Shown in pieces: positions 1 through 6,651 of a stretch of 16,209 nucleotides of DNA; position 1 is the first letter of the stretch; every line of letters begins with the position of its first letter. This DNA is from AM-2324 sp964225135. Its GTDB lineage: Bacteria; Bacteroidota; Bacteroidia; Chitinophagales; Saprospiraceae. The position numbers and the translations under genes are program-made. The DNA lies in assembly GCA_964225135.1 (NCBI GenBank), contig CAXQNQ010000173.1:1-16209 (forward strand), written 5' to 3'. The notes beneath the pieces were generated by a model, which was not told where the DNA came from, searched no databases, and saw only the letters and a program-made list of their open reading frames with translations.

Positions 1-1365
1 TATGTTGAACATGATGCAACTGAGATTTGGGAAACTCAAATCAGCACCTTTCAACAATTATTAGCTGAGCAATCCATCAAACCGACTGATATTGCTGGTA
101 TCGGCATAACAAATCAACGAGAAACATGTTTGTTATGGAATAAAAAAACTGGTAAACCCTTATCTAAAGCCATAGTTTGGCAAGACAGAAGAACGGCAGA
201 TTTCTGTGACCAATTGACTCAGTCTGCTCATCAAAAGTATATTCAATCTCAAACTGGTTTAGTCATAGATGCCTATTTTTCTGCTTCTAAAATAAAATGG
301 TTATTAGAGCATACTCCTGGCGTTGATGAACTGATCGAAGAAGGCAACCTTTGTGCAGGAACCATAGATAGTTGGCTTATATACAAGCTGACAGGCAATC
401 ATTATACAGATCCTTCCAATGCAAGCAGGACCATGTTGTATAACATTAATAAACATGGTTGGGACCAAAAATTATTAGAGATTTTCAATATTCCATTAGC
501 TATACTTCCTGAAGTAAAAGCATCCAATGCCAACTTTGGTCATTTAAATTCTACTATTATTGGTAGTCCTATACCTATTTTGGCCGTATTAGGAGACCAA
601 CAAGCATCCCTTTTTGGACAGCTTTGTTTCAAATCTGGATCCGTAAAAAACACCTATGGAACCGGCTGTTTTATGCTAATGAATACAGGAACCAGCAGGA
701 TAAAATCTGTATCAGGTTTAATTAGCACCATTGCATGGCAATTAGAAGGCGAGCAACCTGTGTATGCTTTAGAGGGGAGTGTTTTTATTGCTGGGGCAGC
801 TATTCAATGGCTTCGAGATGGACTTAAGTTAATTGATGATTCACCTGATTCTGAGTTTTATGCTATGAAGGTAGAAGAATCCTCTGGTGTATACGTCGTT
901 CCAGCATTTACAGGATTAGGAGCGCCTTATTGGGATATGTATGCTAGGGGAGGCATATTTGGTTTGGAGCGTAGTACTGAAAAGAGTCACCTAATTAGAG
1001 CAACATTAGAATCGTTAGCCTATCAAAGTGCCGACGTGTTGAGGTGTATGATAAAAGATAGTGCACTTCAATTAGATAGTATTAGAGTAGATGGAGGAGC
1101 TTCGGTAAATAATTTGCTAATGCAATTTCAGGCAGATATATTAAATACTAAAGTTGTTAGACCCCAGTACACAGAATCAACCGCTTTGGGCGTTGCCTTT
1201 TTAGCTGGATTAACATTGGGATTTTGGTCGAAAGAAACCCTCATAGCAAGCAGTGCAAATGACACCATTTTTAAACCCCAAATGAGTACGAAAGAACGTA
1301 AGCAACGCTTACATGGGTGGCAAAAAGCTGTCTCTAGGTGCAAAGATTGGTTAGACCATGATTAA
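1..1365 (+). CDS. glpK: Glycerol kinase, 5' end cut off by window edge
   Basis: ATP-dependent phosphorylation of glycerol to sn-glycerol 3-phosphate in the cytoplasm, the entry step of glycerol use and a feed into phospholipid synthesis. The frame is open from base 1; the first visible residues (YVEHD..EIW) match the family a few dozen residues in, so roughly 45-50 N-terminal residues are missing. 454 codons are visible against about 500 for the family. FGGY-kinase landmarks: TNQRE at visible codons 37-41, WQDRRT soon after, NTYGTG at 217-222, the GLGAPYWD stretch, FGLERST, and the nucleotide-binding VDGGASVNN at 363-371. An internal TTG at 130 is not the start, because conserved sequence lies before it. 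No glpF or glpD follows; the next gene is convergent and its stop overlaps this one. The fold and specificity are clear; the real start and promoter lie outside the window. Confidence 0.96.
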   Translation, partial: YVEHDATEIWETQISTFQQLLAEQSIKPTDIAGIGITNQRETCLLWNKKTGKPLSKAIVWQDRRTADFCDQLTQSAHQKYIQSQTGLVIDAYFSASKIKWLLEHTPGVDELIEEGNLCAGTIDSWLIYKLTGNHYTDPSNASRTMLYNINKHGWDQKLLEIFNIPLAILPEVKASNANFGHLNSTIIGSPIPILAVLGDQQASLFGQLCFKSGSVKNTYGTGCFMLMNTGTSRIKSVSGLISTIAWQLEGEQPVYALEGSVFIAGAAIQWLRDGLKLIDDSPDSEFYAMKVEESSGVYVVPAFTGLGAPYWDMYARGGIFGLERSTEKSHLIRATLESLAYQSADVLRCMIKDSALQLDSIRVDGGASVNNLLMQFQADILNTKVVRPQYTESTALGVAFLAGLTLGFWSKETLIASSANDTIFKPQMSTKERKQRLHGWQKAVSRCKDWLDHD

Positions 1366-2282
1366 GGGTTGCGAATTACTATATCGCCGAAGGTTATATT
1401 AATGGAAATACTTGCCATTTCCTTCGTAGGTAGAAAGACTGCTTTTTGAATGGTCTGATTATTCTCCAGATAATTAAATTTCAAATCTCTAGGAGTAGTA
1501 ATACTTCCATAATGTGCAGTAAGTTCATATCCGTATGCTGATGGTAGTGGATCGAAAATATAGACATCGGACTGTTCTCCATCAATATTTAGGGAATTTA
1601 GCAACTTATGATCTGTGAATAATTTCACTATACCAAAGGCGGTATAGATATTGAAGTCTCCACTAATATCTGTAAGCGTTATGTCTGCACGTCTAGCATT
1701 CATTTGTACCTGACCATGTATACCATTACCAACTATATCTCCATATTTAGACCTGATATCAATATCTCCCTTCAAATTATCTAAAACGATCTCAGAAAAC
1801 TCAGAATTTAATGTAAAGGCTTTAGTTAAAGCAGTTGCATGCGTAGAACCAAATTGATTTTTCACATAAACAGGACATACATTAGGTAACCTAATGGTGT
1901 ATATGGCTTTAAGTTGAGCTTGTGGTTCTGAACCATCATCTTTTTTAATAAAATTCCTAAAATAGACCTTATTCCCAATGGTCTTGAAACTATATCGAAT
2001 AGCATCTAGGTCTTTTCTAGCCACCATTTCAGATGGGTGTTTCGAAATAAAATCAATCAGTATTTCAACTCGATTTTCATCCCAGGTCTCAATTACTATT
2101 TCCGCTTTTTGACCTTCGACATTGACTTCCATTCCAGGTAAATAGGCGAATTGTTCCGTCAAACTTTTGGAGGCCACTTTCAATGTGGTTTGTCCATAAA
2201 CATGATTAAATAACCCGCTAATCATTATTGCAAGGAATATCCCAAGGTGGTATACTATGAATTTTTTTACTAGGTTTTTCAT
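1362..2282 (-). CDS. Exported DUF4097-like putative adhesin, third gene of sigma-factor operon
   Basis: 306 residues. The N-terminus (KNLVKK, then a hydrophobic stretch to about residue 29, VYG|Q) looks like a Sec signal peptide cleaved before Q31, so the mature protein is probably periplasmic or surface exposed. The rest is rich in short beta-strand units with repeating G-D-I/F-x-I patterns (for example KGDIDIRSKYGDI, SGDFNIYTAFGIVKL, HYGSITT, ITFGDIVI), as in the beta-helical DUF4097/putative auto-transporter-adhesin families found next to sigma/anti-sigma pairs. No lipobox, no catalytic motif. It starts 6 bases after the anti-sigma-like gene and is surely co-transcribed with it. Its stop shares TTAA with the glpK stop. 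Seen: signal peptide and strand-repeat texture. Inferred: family assignment and possible envelope-sensing role. Its ligand is unknown. Confidence 0.75.
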   Translation of the reverse strand: MKNLVKKFIVYHLGIFLAIMISGLFNHVYGQTTLKVASKSLTEQFAYLPGMEVNVEGQKAEIVIETWDENRVEILIDFISKHPSEMVARKDLDAIRYSFKTIGNKVYFRNFIKKDDGSEPQAQLKAIYTIRLPNVCPVYVKNQFGSTHATALTKAFTLNSEFSEIVLDNLKGDIDIRSKYGDIVGNGIHGQVQMNARRADITLTDISGDFNIYTAFGIVKLFTDHKLLNSLNIDGEQSDVYIFDPLPSAYGYELTAHYGSITTPRDLKFNYLENNQTIQKAVFLPTKEMASISINITFGDIVIRNP

Positions 2283-2288
2283 ATTTCC

Positions 2289-2900
2289 TTATGTTAAAAA
2301 GTGGGTTAGTTGTTTGATCAATTTGGTTTGTTCGAATTCAATGGCTTTCAATTGATTGATTAGATATACCTCGGTACCATATTCACCTAAAGCTTGTTTA
2401 AGTTGCTGTTTGGCATTATTCAATTCCAAAAGATCTGCTTTTAGCTTTGAAACTCTTGGTCTAGTACAGATGAATTCCATATTATCACACAGTTTGAGTA
2501 CTTGTTCAAACTCCATATTATCATCATGCTGTAATTGAGCTAATAATTGCTCATCAACCTTTTCTTCCTGGATTTGAACATCCAATTTCGCCAACGGGTC
2601 ACCGCTAGATTTAAACACATTCTGAACGGCTGCTATAGCTACTATTAAAAATAATAGGGCAGCCGCCATTCGAGATATAAAGTTTAAGTTTATCCTTTTA
2701 ACAGGCTTATGCAATTCATCCTCAATAGCATTCCAAACCCTATCAGGAGCTGGATAAGTAGGTAGATTTGACAAAGCTTCTGCAAGCACAGGGTCCTGAT
2801 TTAGTTTGTTGGAAATACCCTCCCAAACCGAATCTGGCGCCTTATAGCTAGGCAGATTTTGCAAACCTTCAATTAATTTATCTTTATTGACTTCTTTCAT
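2289..2900 (-). CDS. Putative membrane anti-sigma factor with duplicated N-terminal motif
   Basis: 203 residues. A single hydrophobic helix at about 75-95 (RMAAALLFLIVAIAAVQNVF) follows basic residues (KPVKR), suggesting a cytoplasmic N-terminus and an extracytoplasmic C-terminus of about 105 residues that is charged, helical and probably coiled-coil (Leu/Gln/Lys-rich 150-200). The cytoplasmic part holds two copies of a motif NLPxYxAPDxVWxxI..(K/E)L at residues 15-33 and 45-63, offset exactly 30 residues; over 10-33 versus 40-63 about 13 of 24 positions are identical. It begins 9 bases after the ECF sigma gene and ends 6 before the exported DUF4097-like gene. Position and topology suggest it holds the sigma factor until an envelope signal. 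I see no classical zinc-binding anti-sigma HxxxCxxC motif; the two cysteines (138, 145) lie beyond the membrane helix. Role is inferred from context. Confidence 0.72.
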   Translation of the reverse strand: MKEVNKDKLIEGLQNLPSYKAPDSVWEGISNKLNQDPVLAEALSNLPTYPAPDRVWNAIEDELHKPVKRINLNFISRMAAALLFLIVAIAAVQNVFKSSGDPLAKLDVQIQEEKVDEQLLAQLQHDDNMEFEQVLKLCDNMEFICTRPRVSKLKADLLELNNAKQQLKQALGEYGTEVYLINQLKAIEFEQTKLIKQLTHFLT

Positions 2901-2909
2901 AACAAAACA

Positions 2910-3440
2910 TTAAACTAGGTTCTTTAATATTTCACGAAGTTTCTTTTTAGCATAGAATAATTGGGATTTAGATGTACCTACAGAAATACCAAGCATTTCT
3001 GCAACTTCTTTATGTGCATATCCCTCAATTTCTATCATAGTAAACACTACTCGATATCCATCGGGTAGGGTATTTATAGCTTTTTCTAAATATTCAGCTT
3101 GTAGAAAGTCGCCCCATTCTACCACATCATTTTCCCCTACATTTTCTATAGGTTCAAAAAACATTTTTTGCTTTTTCACGGCTTGATAAGCAGTCCGAAT
3201 AACTATAGTCTTGATCCAAGCGCCTAAAGTTGATTCCCTTCTAAAGCCTTTCAATCCACGAAATACCTTGATAAAAGCTTCTTGCAAAATATCTGCAGCA
3301 AGATCAAAGTCACCAGCTATTCTATAACATAGCGTAAACATGGCATCTTTATATTTATCAAATAATTTTCGCTGAGCAGCGGCATTGCCTTGGAGACAAG
3401 CCTCAACTAAGTCGAATTCAGTACCTGATGCTTCAGACAT
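2910..3440 (-). CDS. ECF-family RNA polymerase sigma factor
   Basis: 176 residues, the usual length for an extracytoplasmic-function sigma factor that directs RNA polymerase to a small regulon. Region sigma-2 spans about 24-90, with the core-binding/-10 segment DLAADILQEAFIKVFR near 46-61 and W75 in GAWIKTI. Region sigma-4 spans about 118-172: LPDGYRVVFTMIEIEGYAHKE, then the helix-turn-helix VAEMLGISVGTSKSQLFYAKKKLRE that reads the -35 box. There is no sigma-1 or sigma-3 domain. A short acidic linker (about 95-112) joins the halves. ATG start at 3438-3440. It is the first gene of a three-gene minus-strand operon with an anti-sigma-like gene directly behind it. A possible self-recognised promoter lies just upstream (3468-3494). 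Confidence 0.95.
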   Translation of the reverse strand: MSEASGTEFDLVEACLQGNAAAQRKLFDKYKDAMFTLCYRIAGDFDLAADILQEAFIKVFRGLKGFRRESTLGAWIKTIVIRTAYQAVKKQKMFFEPIENVGENDVVEWGDFLQAEYLEKAINTLPDGYRVVFTMIEIEGYAHKEVAEMLGISVGTSKSQLFYAKKKLREILKNLV

Positions 3441-3467
3441 GATTTTGTTTTAGAAAATTTTATTAAA

Positions 3468-3494
3468 GAGTCTATAAATTTAAGAAGGGTTGTA
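3468..3494 (-). promoter_or_regulatory. Candidate ECF-type promoter of the sigma operon
   Basis: Read on the minus strand, TACAACC (3494-3488) is followed after 15 bases by GACTC (3472-3468), about 27 bases before the sigma start codon. An AACC-type -35 box plus a GTC/GAC-containing -10 box is the general form of ECF promoters, and autoregulation is common in this family. No TAnnTTTG housekeeping element was found in the same gap. The match is by eye on one site only, so it is a hypothesis. Confidence 0.33.
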
Positions 3495-3497
3495 TCA

Positions 3498-3531
3498 AAA
3501 AAAAAGCTGGATTTAAATCCAGCTTTTTTTT
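3498..3531 (-). terminator. Perfect 34-bp palindromic intrinsic terminator
   Basis: A-tract, GCTGGATTT, AAATCCAGC, T-tract: bases 3498-3531 form a perfect palindrome centred between 3514 and 3515. The GC-containing stem flanked by A8 and T8 is a rho-independent terminator in either direction. Functionally it ends the beta-barrel gene read on the minus strand, whose TAA stop (3532-3530) already lies in the leading A-tract, and it separates that gene from the sigma operon downstream. Confidence 0.85.
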
Positions 3532-4165
3532 AGAAGGAGAATCCTACAGAAGCGAGGAATCTATTGGCTTGACTATCAAAATTAAAGTCCGTTTCACCGA
3601 TAGTAATATGATCTCCAAATTTATTGAAATTACCTTCATATCTTAAATCCAACGAGAATCGTTTGATGTCAAAGCCGATACCACATTGCCAACCATAGGT
3701 CATTTCTTTAAACTTACTCGAATAGCCTTCAAAGTCCACCAAATCTGAAGTGTCATTTAAATGCAGATGCCCTACAGGACCTGCATTCAATCGCACAAAG
3801 CCAAATTTAGTACCCAATAAGACCGGAATATCTAGTTGTTGGTATGATTCTTCCACTATTTGTGGACTATTCATATTTTTTAGGTCCTCTATTAAAAAGG
3901 CATGTTTATTGCTGCTGTAAACCAATTCAGGTCTTATAATTAGTTTACCCAATTGTGCTTGTGCATATAAGCCTCCGTGAAAAGAGTATAGCGCCTCACT
4001 AAATTCTAATCTCAAAGCTTCAACGCCTTCAGCATTAAATGTATAAGCTTGTCCATCATTTACCAAGCTATTGTGTAATCCTCCTTTAATCCCTGCTGAG
4101 AATTGAGCATTAAGTGTAGTTGAAAGGATTATAAGTGATAGGGCAACAAAAATATTCTTCAACAT
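3530..4165 (-). CDS. Small outer-membrane beta-barrel protein (PorT-like family)
   Basis: 211 residues. Residues 1-20 form a Sec signal peptide (MLKN, hydrophobic run, LNA|Q); the mature chain opens with FSAGIKGGLHNS, typical of the PorT-like 'outer membrane protein beta-barrel domain' proteins of Bacteroidota. The body alternates polar and hydrophobic residues in strand-like segments (LGKLIIRPELVYSS, QLDIPVLLGTKFGFVRLNAGPVGHLHL, YGWQCGIGFDIKRFSLDLRYEGN) and ends ASVGFSF, with a C-terminal Phe as expected for BAM-inserted barrels. About eight strands fit this length. It stands alone on the minus strand, divergent from engB, and ends at a strong palindromic terminator. No substrate can be read from the sequence; a structural or small-porin role is only a guess. 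Confidence 0.82.
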   Translation of the reverse strand: MLKNIFVALSLIILSTTLNAQFSAGIKGGLHNSLVNDGQAYTFNAEGVEALRLEFSEALYSFHGGLYAQAQLGKLIIRPELVYSSNKHAFLIEDLKNMNSPQIVEESYQQLDIPVLLGTKFGFVRLNAGPVGHLHLNDTSDLVDFEGYSSKFKEMTYGWQCGIGFDIKRFSLDLRYEGNFNKFGDHITIGETDFNFDSQANRFLASVGFSF

Positions 4166-4199
4166 CGTTTAAGGTTTTGATTTGATTTATATAACGCTA

Positions 4200-4225
4200 G
4201 CCTTTTAAATTTCTTGTTTAAAGGC
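4200..4225. repeat. Imperfect inverted repeat in the divergent gap before engB
   Basis: GCCTTTTAAA (4200-4209) and TTTAAAGGC (4217-4225) are inverted copies with one bulged T and a 7-base loop. The site lies 35-60 bases upstream of the minus-strand beta-barrel start, in the 194-base gap (4166-4359) between two divergent genes. It has no following T-tract in either direction, so a terminator is unlikely; a repressor site or a hairpin in the 5' UTR of the beta-barrel gene is possible. The rest of the gap is AT-rich and otherwise plain. Confidence 0.3.
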
Positions 4226-4332
4226 GCATAAAATTTTGTTAATGTTTAGGGCATTAATTAAAGCTGATTTTTTTTATTTGTGTTGATTGGGGTAAAAGAC
4301 CTTAATATTTATGGTAATAATCAAATAGAGCG

Positions 4333-4340
4333 TATTTTTG
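4333..4340 (+). promoter_or_regulatory. Bacteroidota-type -7 element for the engB operon
   Basis: TATTTTTG matches the TAnnTTTG -7 consensus of Bacteroidota housekeeping promoters. A partial -33 element (TTTA, 4308-4311) lies 21 bases upstream. Transcription would start near 4346, giving a leader of about 14 bases that includes the AGGAAGAAGAG purine run just before the engB ATG at 4360. Confidence 0.5.
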
Positions 4341-4359
4341 CACTTTAGGAAGAAGAGAT

Positions 4360-4962
4360 ATGAAGCAAATTGAATTTATAGGAAGTTTTCCAAGTGCAGA
4401 TAAATGTCCGGTCGATGATAAACCTGAATATGCCTTTATTGGTCGTTCCAATGTGGGTAAATCTTCATTCATCAATGCACTCACCAATAGAAATGCATTA
4501 GCCAGAGTGTCTAAGCAGCCCGGTAAAACGCAATCCATAAATTTCTTTTTGATTGATGAGTATTGGTATTTAGTAGATCTTCCAGGATATGGCTATGCAA
4601 AGGTGTCCAAGAAAATGCGTGGATCATGGGATAATATGGTTCGCACCTATCTCAGAACTAGAACTACCATCAGTTGTATTTTTCAACTTGTAGATATAAG
4701 TGTTCCTGTTCAACAAATCGATTTAGATTTTATCAATTGGTTGGGTTCTTGCGGATTACCGTTTGTATTAATCCTAACGAAAGCTGATAAGGCAAAAGAA
4801 AACATAGTCAATCAACATGTAGAATCTTTCCAGCAATCATTACTGGAATCCTGGGAAGATTTACCACCTATGGTCTTAACTTCAGCCCTTACAAAGATGG
4901 GAAGGGAAGAGATATTACAAATTATTACTGACGCTAACAGAGTCTTTAACGATTATCACTAA
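4360..4962 (+). CDS. engB: Ribosome-biogenesis GTP-binding protein EngB (YihA/YsxC)
   Basis: 200 residues, the normal size for this GTPase, which assists late assembly of the large ribosomal subunit. The G motifs appear in order: P-loop GRSNVGKSS (28-36), G2 threonine in GKTQ (55-58), G3 DLPGYGYA (73-80), G4 TKAD (140-143), G5 SAL (175-177). The YGYAKVSKK and RTYLRTR segments after G3 are EngB hallmarks that separate it from Era and Der. ATG start with a strong upstream purine run (AGGAAGAAGAG) 2 bases before it, stronger than for the other genes in the operon. It is first in a four-gene operon; the next gene begins 12 bases after its stop. Confidence 0.97.
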   Translation: MKQIEFIGSFPSADKCPVDDKPEYAFIGRSNVGKSSFINALTNRNALARVSKQPGKTQSINFFLIDEYWYLVDLPGYGYAKVSKKMRGSWDNMVRTYLRTRTTISCIFQLVDISVPVQQIDLDFINWLGSCGLPFVLILTKADKAKENIVNQHVESFQQSLLESWEDLPPMVLTSALTKMGREEILQIITDANRVFNDYH

Positions 4963-4974
4963 AGTTGTTTTGAT

Positions 4975-6636
4975 ATGAAGAAGAAAAGGAAGAAGATAAT
5001 TGCACCTAAGCCTCAATTAATTCCAAATATAAAAAATTGGCCCATTTACCAATTACATGCCGATCGAAATGGATTTATAGAAGAAATAGTAAACGAAACG
5101 AAAAAAAGCTTTGAGCAATTAGAGCAAGAAGAATTATTCTCTTTACTCGCCAAGACTTCATATAGTGAATTAATACGGATTAAAAATTATCCATGGAAGG
5201 TAGATCCAAATGATGACAAAATCTTCTGGTCGAAACTTCAAAAAGAAATCAAATTATATGATGGTGATCAAGAGGAAAATTTTTTGGCTTTAAAAAAACT
5301 GCTGAATAGAGTTATCCATAGATATGCAGGAGAAATAGTAGGAAGTTTCAAACCCAAAACTTTTAGATTCGCACGTGTATTTTTGACTTTCTTCTTCTCT
5401 AGATTACTTAATTCTGCAGCTAGTAAGCACTTTAAGCGTTTTTATAATTCAGATCATCATTTATACGAACGCCTTGTAGCAGCAGGTGAGGTAGATCATG
5501 TTAGGGAATTAGCAAAGAAAGGAACTATAATTATGGTTCCCAATCACTTTAGCAACTTAGATTCGATACTAATTGGTTATGTTATTGATCAAGCGCTAGG
5601 TTTACCAGCATTTTCTTATGGGGCCGGCTTAAATTTATTCAATAGTGGTATTGTAGCTTATTTTATGAATAAGTTGGGTGCCTATCGATTAGATCGTCGT
5701 AAAAAGAATGTAATATATTTAGAAGTGCTGAAGGTGATGTCTAGAATTACTATTCAAAAAGGCACAAATACCCTGTTTTTCCCTGGTGGAACTAGATCAA
5801 GATCAGGAGCAATGGAGTCTAGACTTAAGTTGGGTTTGTTAGGCACAATAATTGAAGCTCAACGATACAAAATAGAGCATCAACAATCTGATAAAATCTT
5901 CGTAATACCTGTAGTACTAGGTTATCACAATGTTTTAGAAGCTCGATTCATGATCCATGAATTTCTTCGGAAAACGGGGAAGGAGATGTACTTTAGATCT
6001 AAGGAAAAGTTTTCCCTTAGGAAGATTTTAAATTTTGCTTGGAAGATTTTCAAAAATGGTTCTGCTATTACAGTATCCTTTGGAAGGCCACTTGATGTCT
6101 TTGGTAATTTTGTAAATGAAGCAGGGGATAGCATAGATAAAAATGGGCACATCATTGAATTAGACGGCTATTTCAAAAGAGAAGGAAAGATTGTATATGA
6201 TAAGCAAAGAGAAAATCAATATACTCAATTACTAGCCAGCACAATTGTAGAGCGCTATCATGCAGAAAGTATTATTTTAAATTCACAACTAGTAGCAAGA
6301 GTCGCTTTTGATTGCTTTAGGGAGTTGAACAATGAATTAGATTTATATGGATTCTTGAGATTACCTGTCGAAGATTATGGCATACCTTATGCTGTTTTCA
6401 AGCAAGCATTAATTGATCGATTAACCCATATCAGGAATAATCCAACAACAAGTGTTCAGCTTTCAGAGGATCTTAAAGGAGAGGCTTACGATGACATTAT
6501 TTCGAGGGGTATTGCCAACTTAAATAGTTTTCATGTAGAGCATCCATTATACCTAGATAAAGAAGGCATGCTTCGTTCCAAAAATTTCCATTTATTGTTT
6601 TATTATTACAATAGGTTGGAAGGAATTAATATATAA
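4975..6636 (+). CDS. PlsB/PlsC-type glycerolipid acyltransferase
   Basis: 553 residues. Contains an LPLAT acyltransferase domain at about 170-380: motif I NHFSNLD (190-196, H191-x4-D196, the catalytic pair), motif II GAYRLDR (235-241), motif III FPGGTRSRSG (269-278) and motif IV IPVVLGY (311-317). A 160-residue helical N-terminal region and a C-terminal region ending in FYYYNRLEG resemble glycerol-3-phosphate or DHAP acyltransferases (PlsB-like) more than short PlsC enzymes, so acylation of glycerol 3-phosphate at the inner membrane is the likelier reaction; 1-acyl-G3P is the alternative. Odd point: motif III has Gly where PlsB and PlsC usually have Glu (FPEGT, IEGGR). The N-terminus is very basic (KKKRKK), fitting membrane-surface attachment. 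It lies 12 bases after engB and 15 before the ion channel. Family is firm, acceptor is not. Confidence 0.87.
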   Translation: MKKKRKKIIAPKPQLIPNIKNWPIYQLHADRNGFIEEIVNETKKSFEQLEQEELFSLLAKTSYSELIRIKNYPWKVDPNDDKIFWSKLQKEIKLYDGDQEENFLALKKLLNRVIHRYAGEIVGSFKPKTFRFARVFLTFFFSRLLNSAASKHFKRFYNSDHHLYERLVAAGEVDHVRELAKKGTIIMVPNHFSNLDSILIGYVIDQALGLPAFSYGAGLNLFNSGIVAYFMNKLGAYRLDRRKKNVIYLEVLKVMSRITIQKGTNTLFFPGGTRSRSGAMESRLKLGLLGTIIEAQRYKIEHQQSDKIFVIPVVLGYHNVLEARFMIHEFLRKTGKEMYFRSKEKFSLRKILNFAWKIFKNGSAITVSFGRPLDVFGNFVNEAGDSIDKNGHIIELDGYFKREGKIVYDKQRENQYTQLLASTIVERYHAESIILNSQLVARVAFDCFRELNNELDLYGFLRLPVEDYGIPYAVFKQALIDRLTHIRNNPTTSVQLSEDLKGEAYDDIISRGIANLNSFHVEHPLYLDKEGMLRSKNFHLLFYYYNRLEGINI

Positions 6637-6651
6637 TAAAACTGCAGCTAC

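Noticed and set aside
130..132. TTG as the start codon of glpK
   Set aside because: Conserved glycerol kinase residues (VEHD, ITNQRE) are encoded in frame before it, so the gene continues beyond the left edge.
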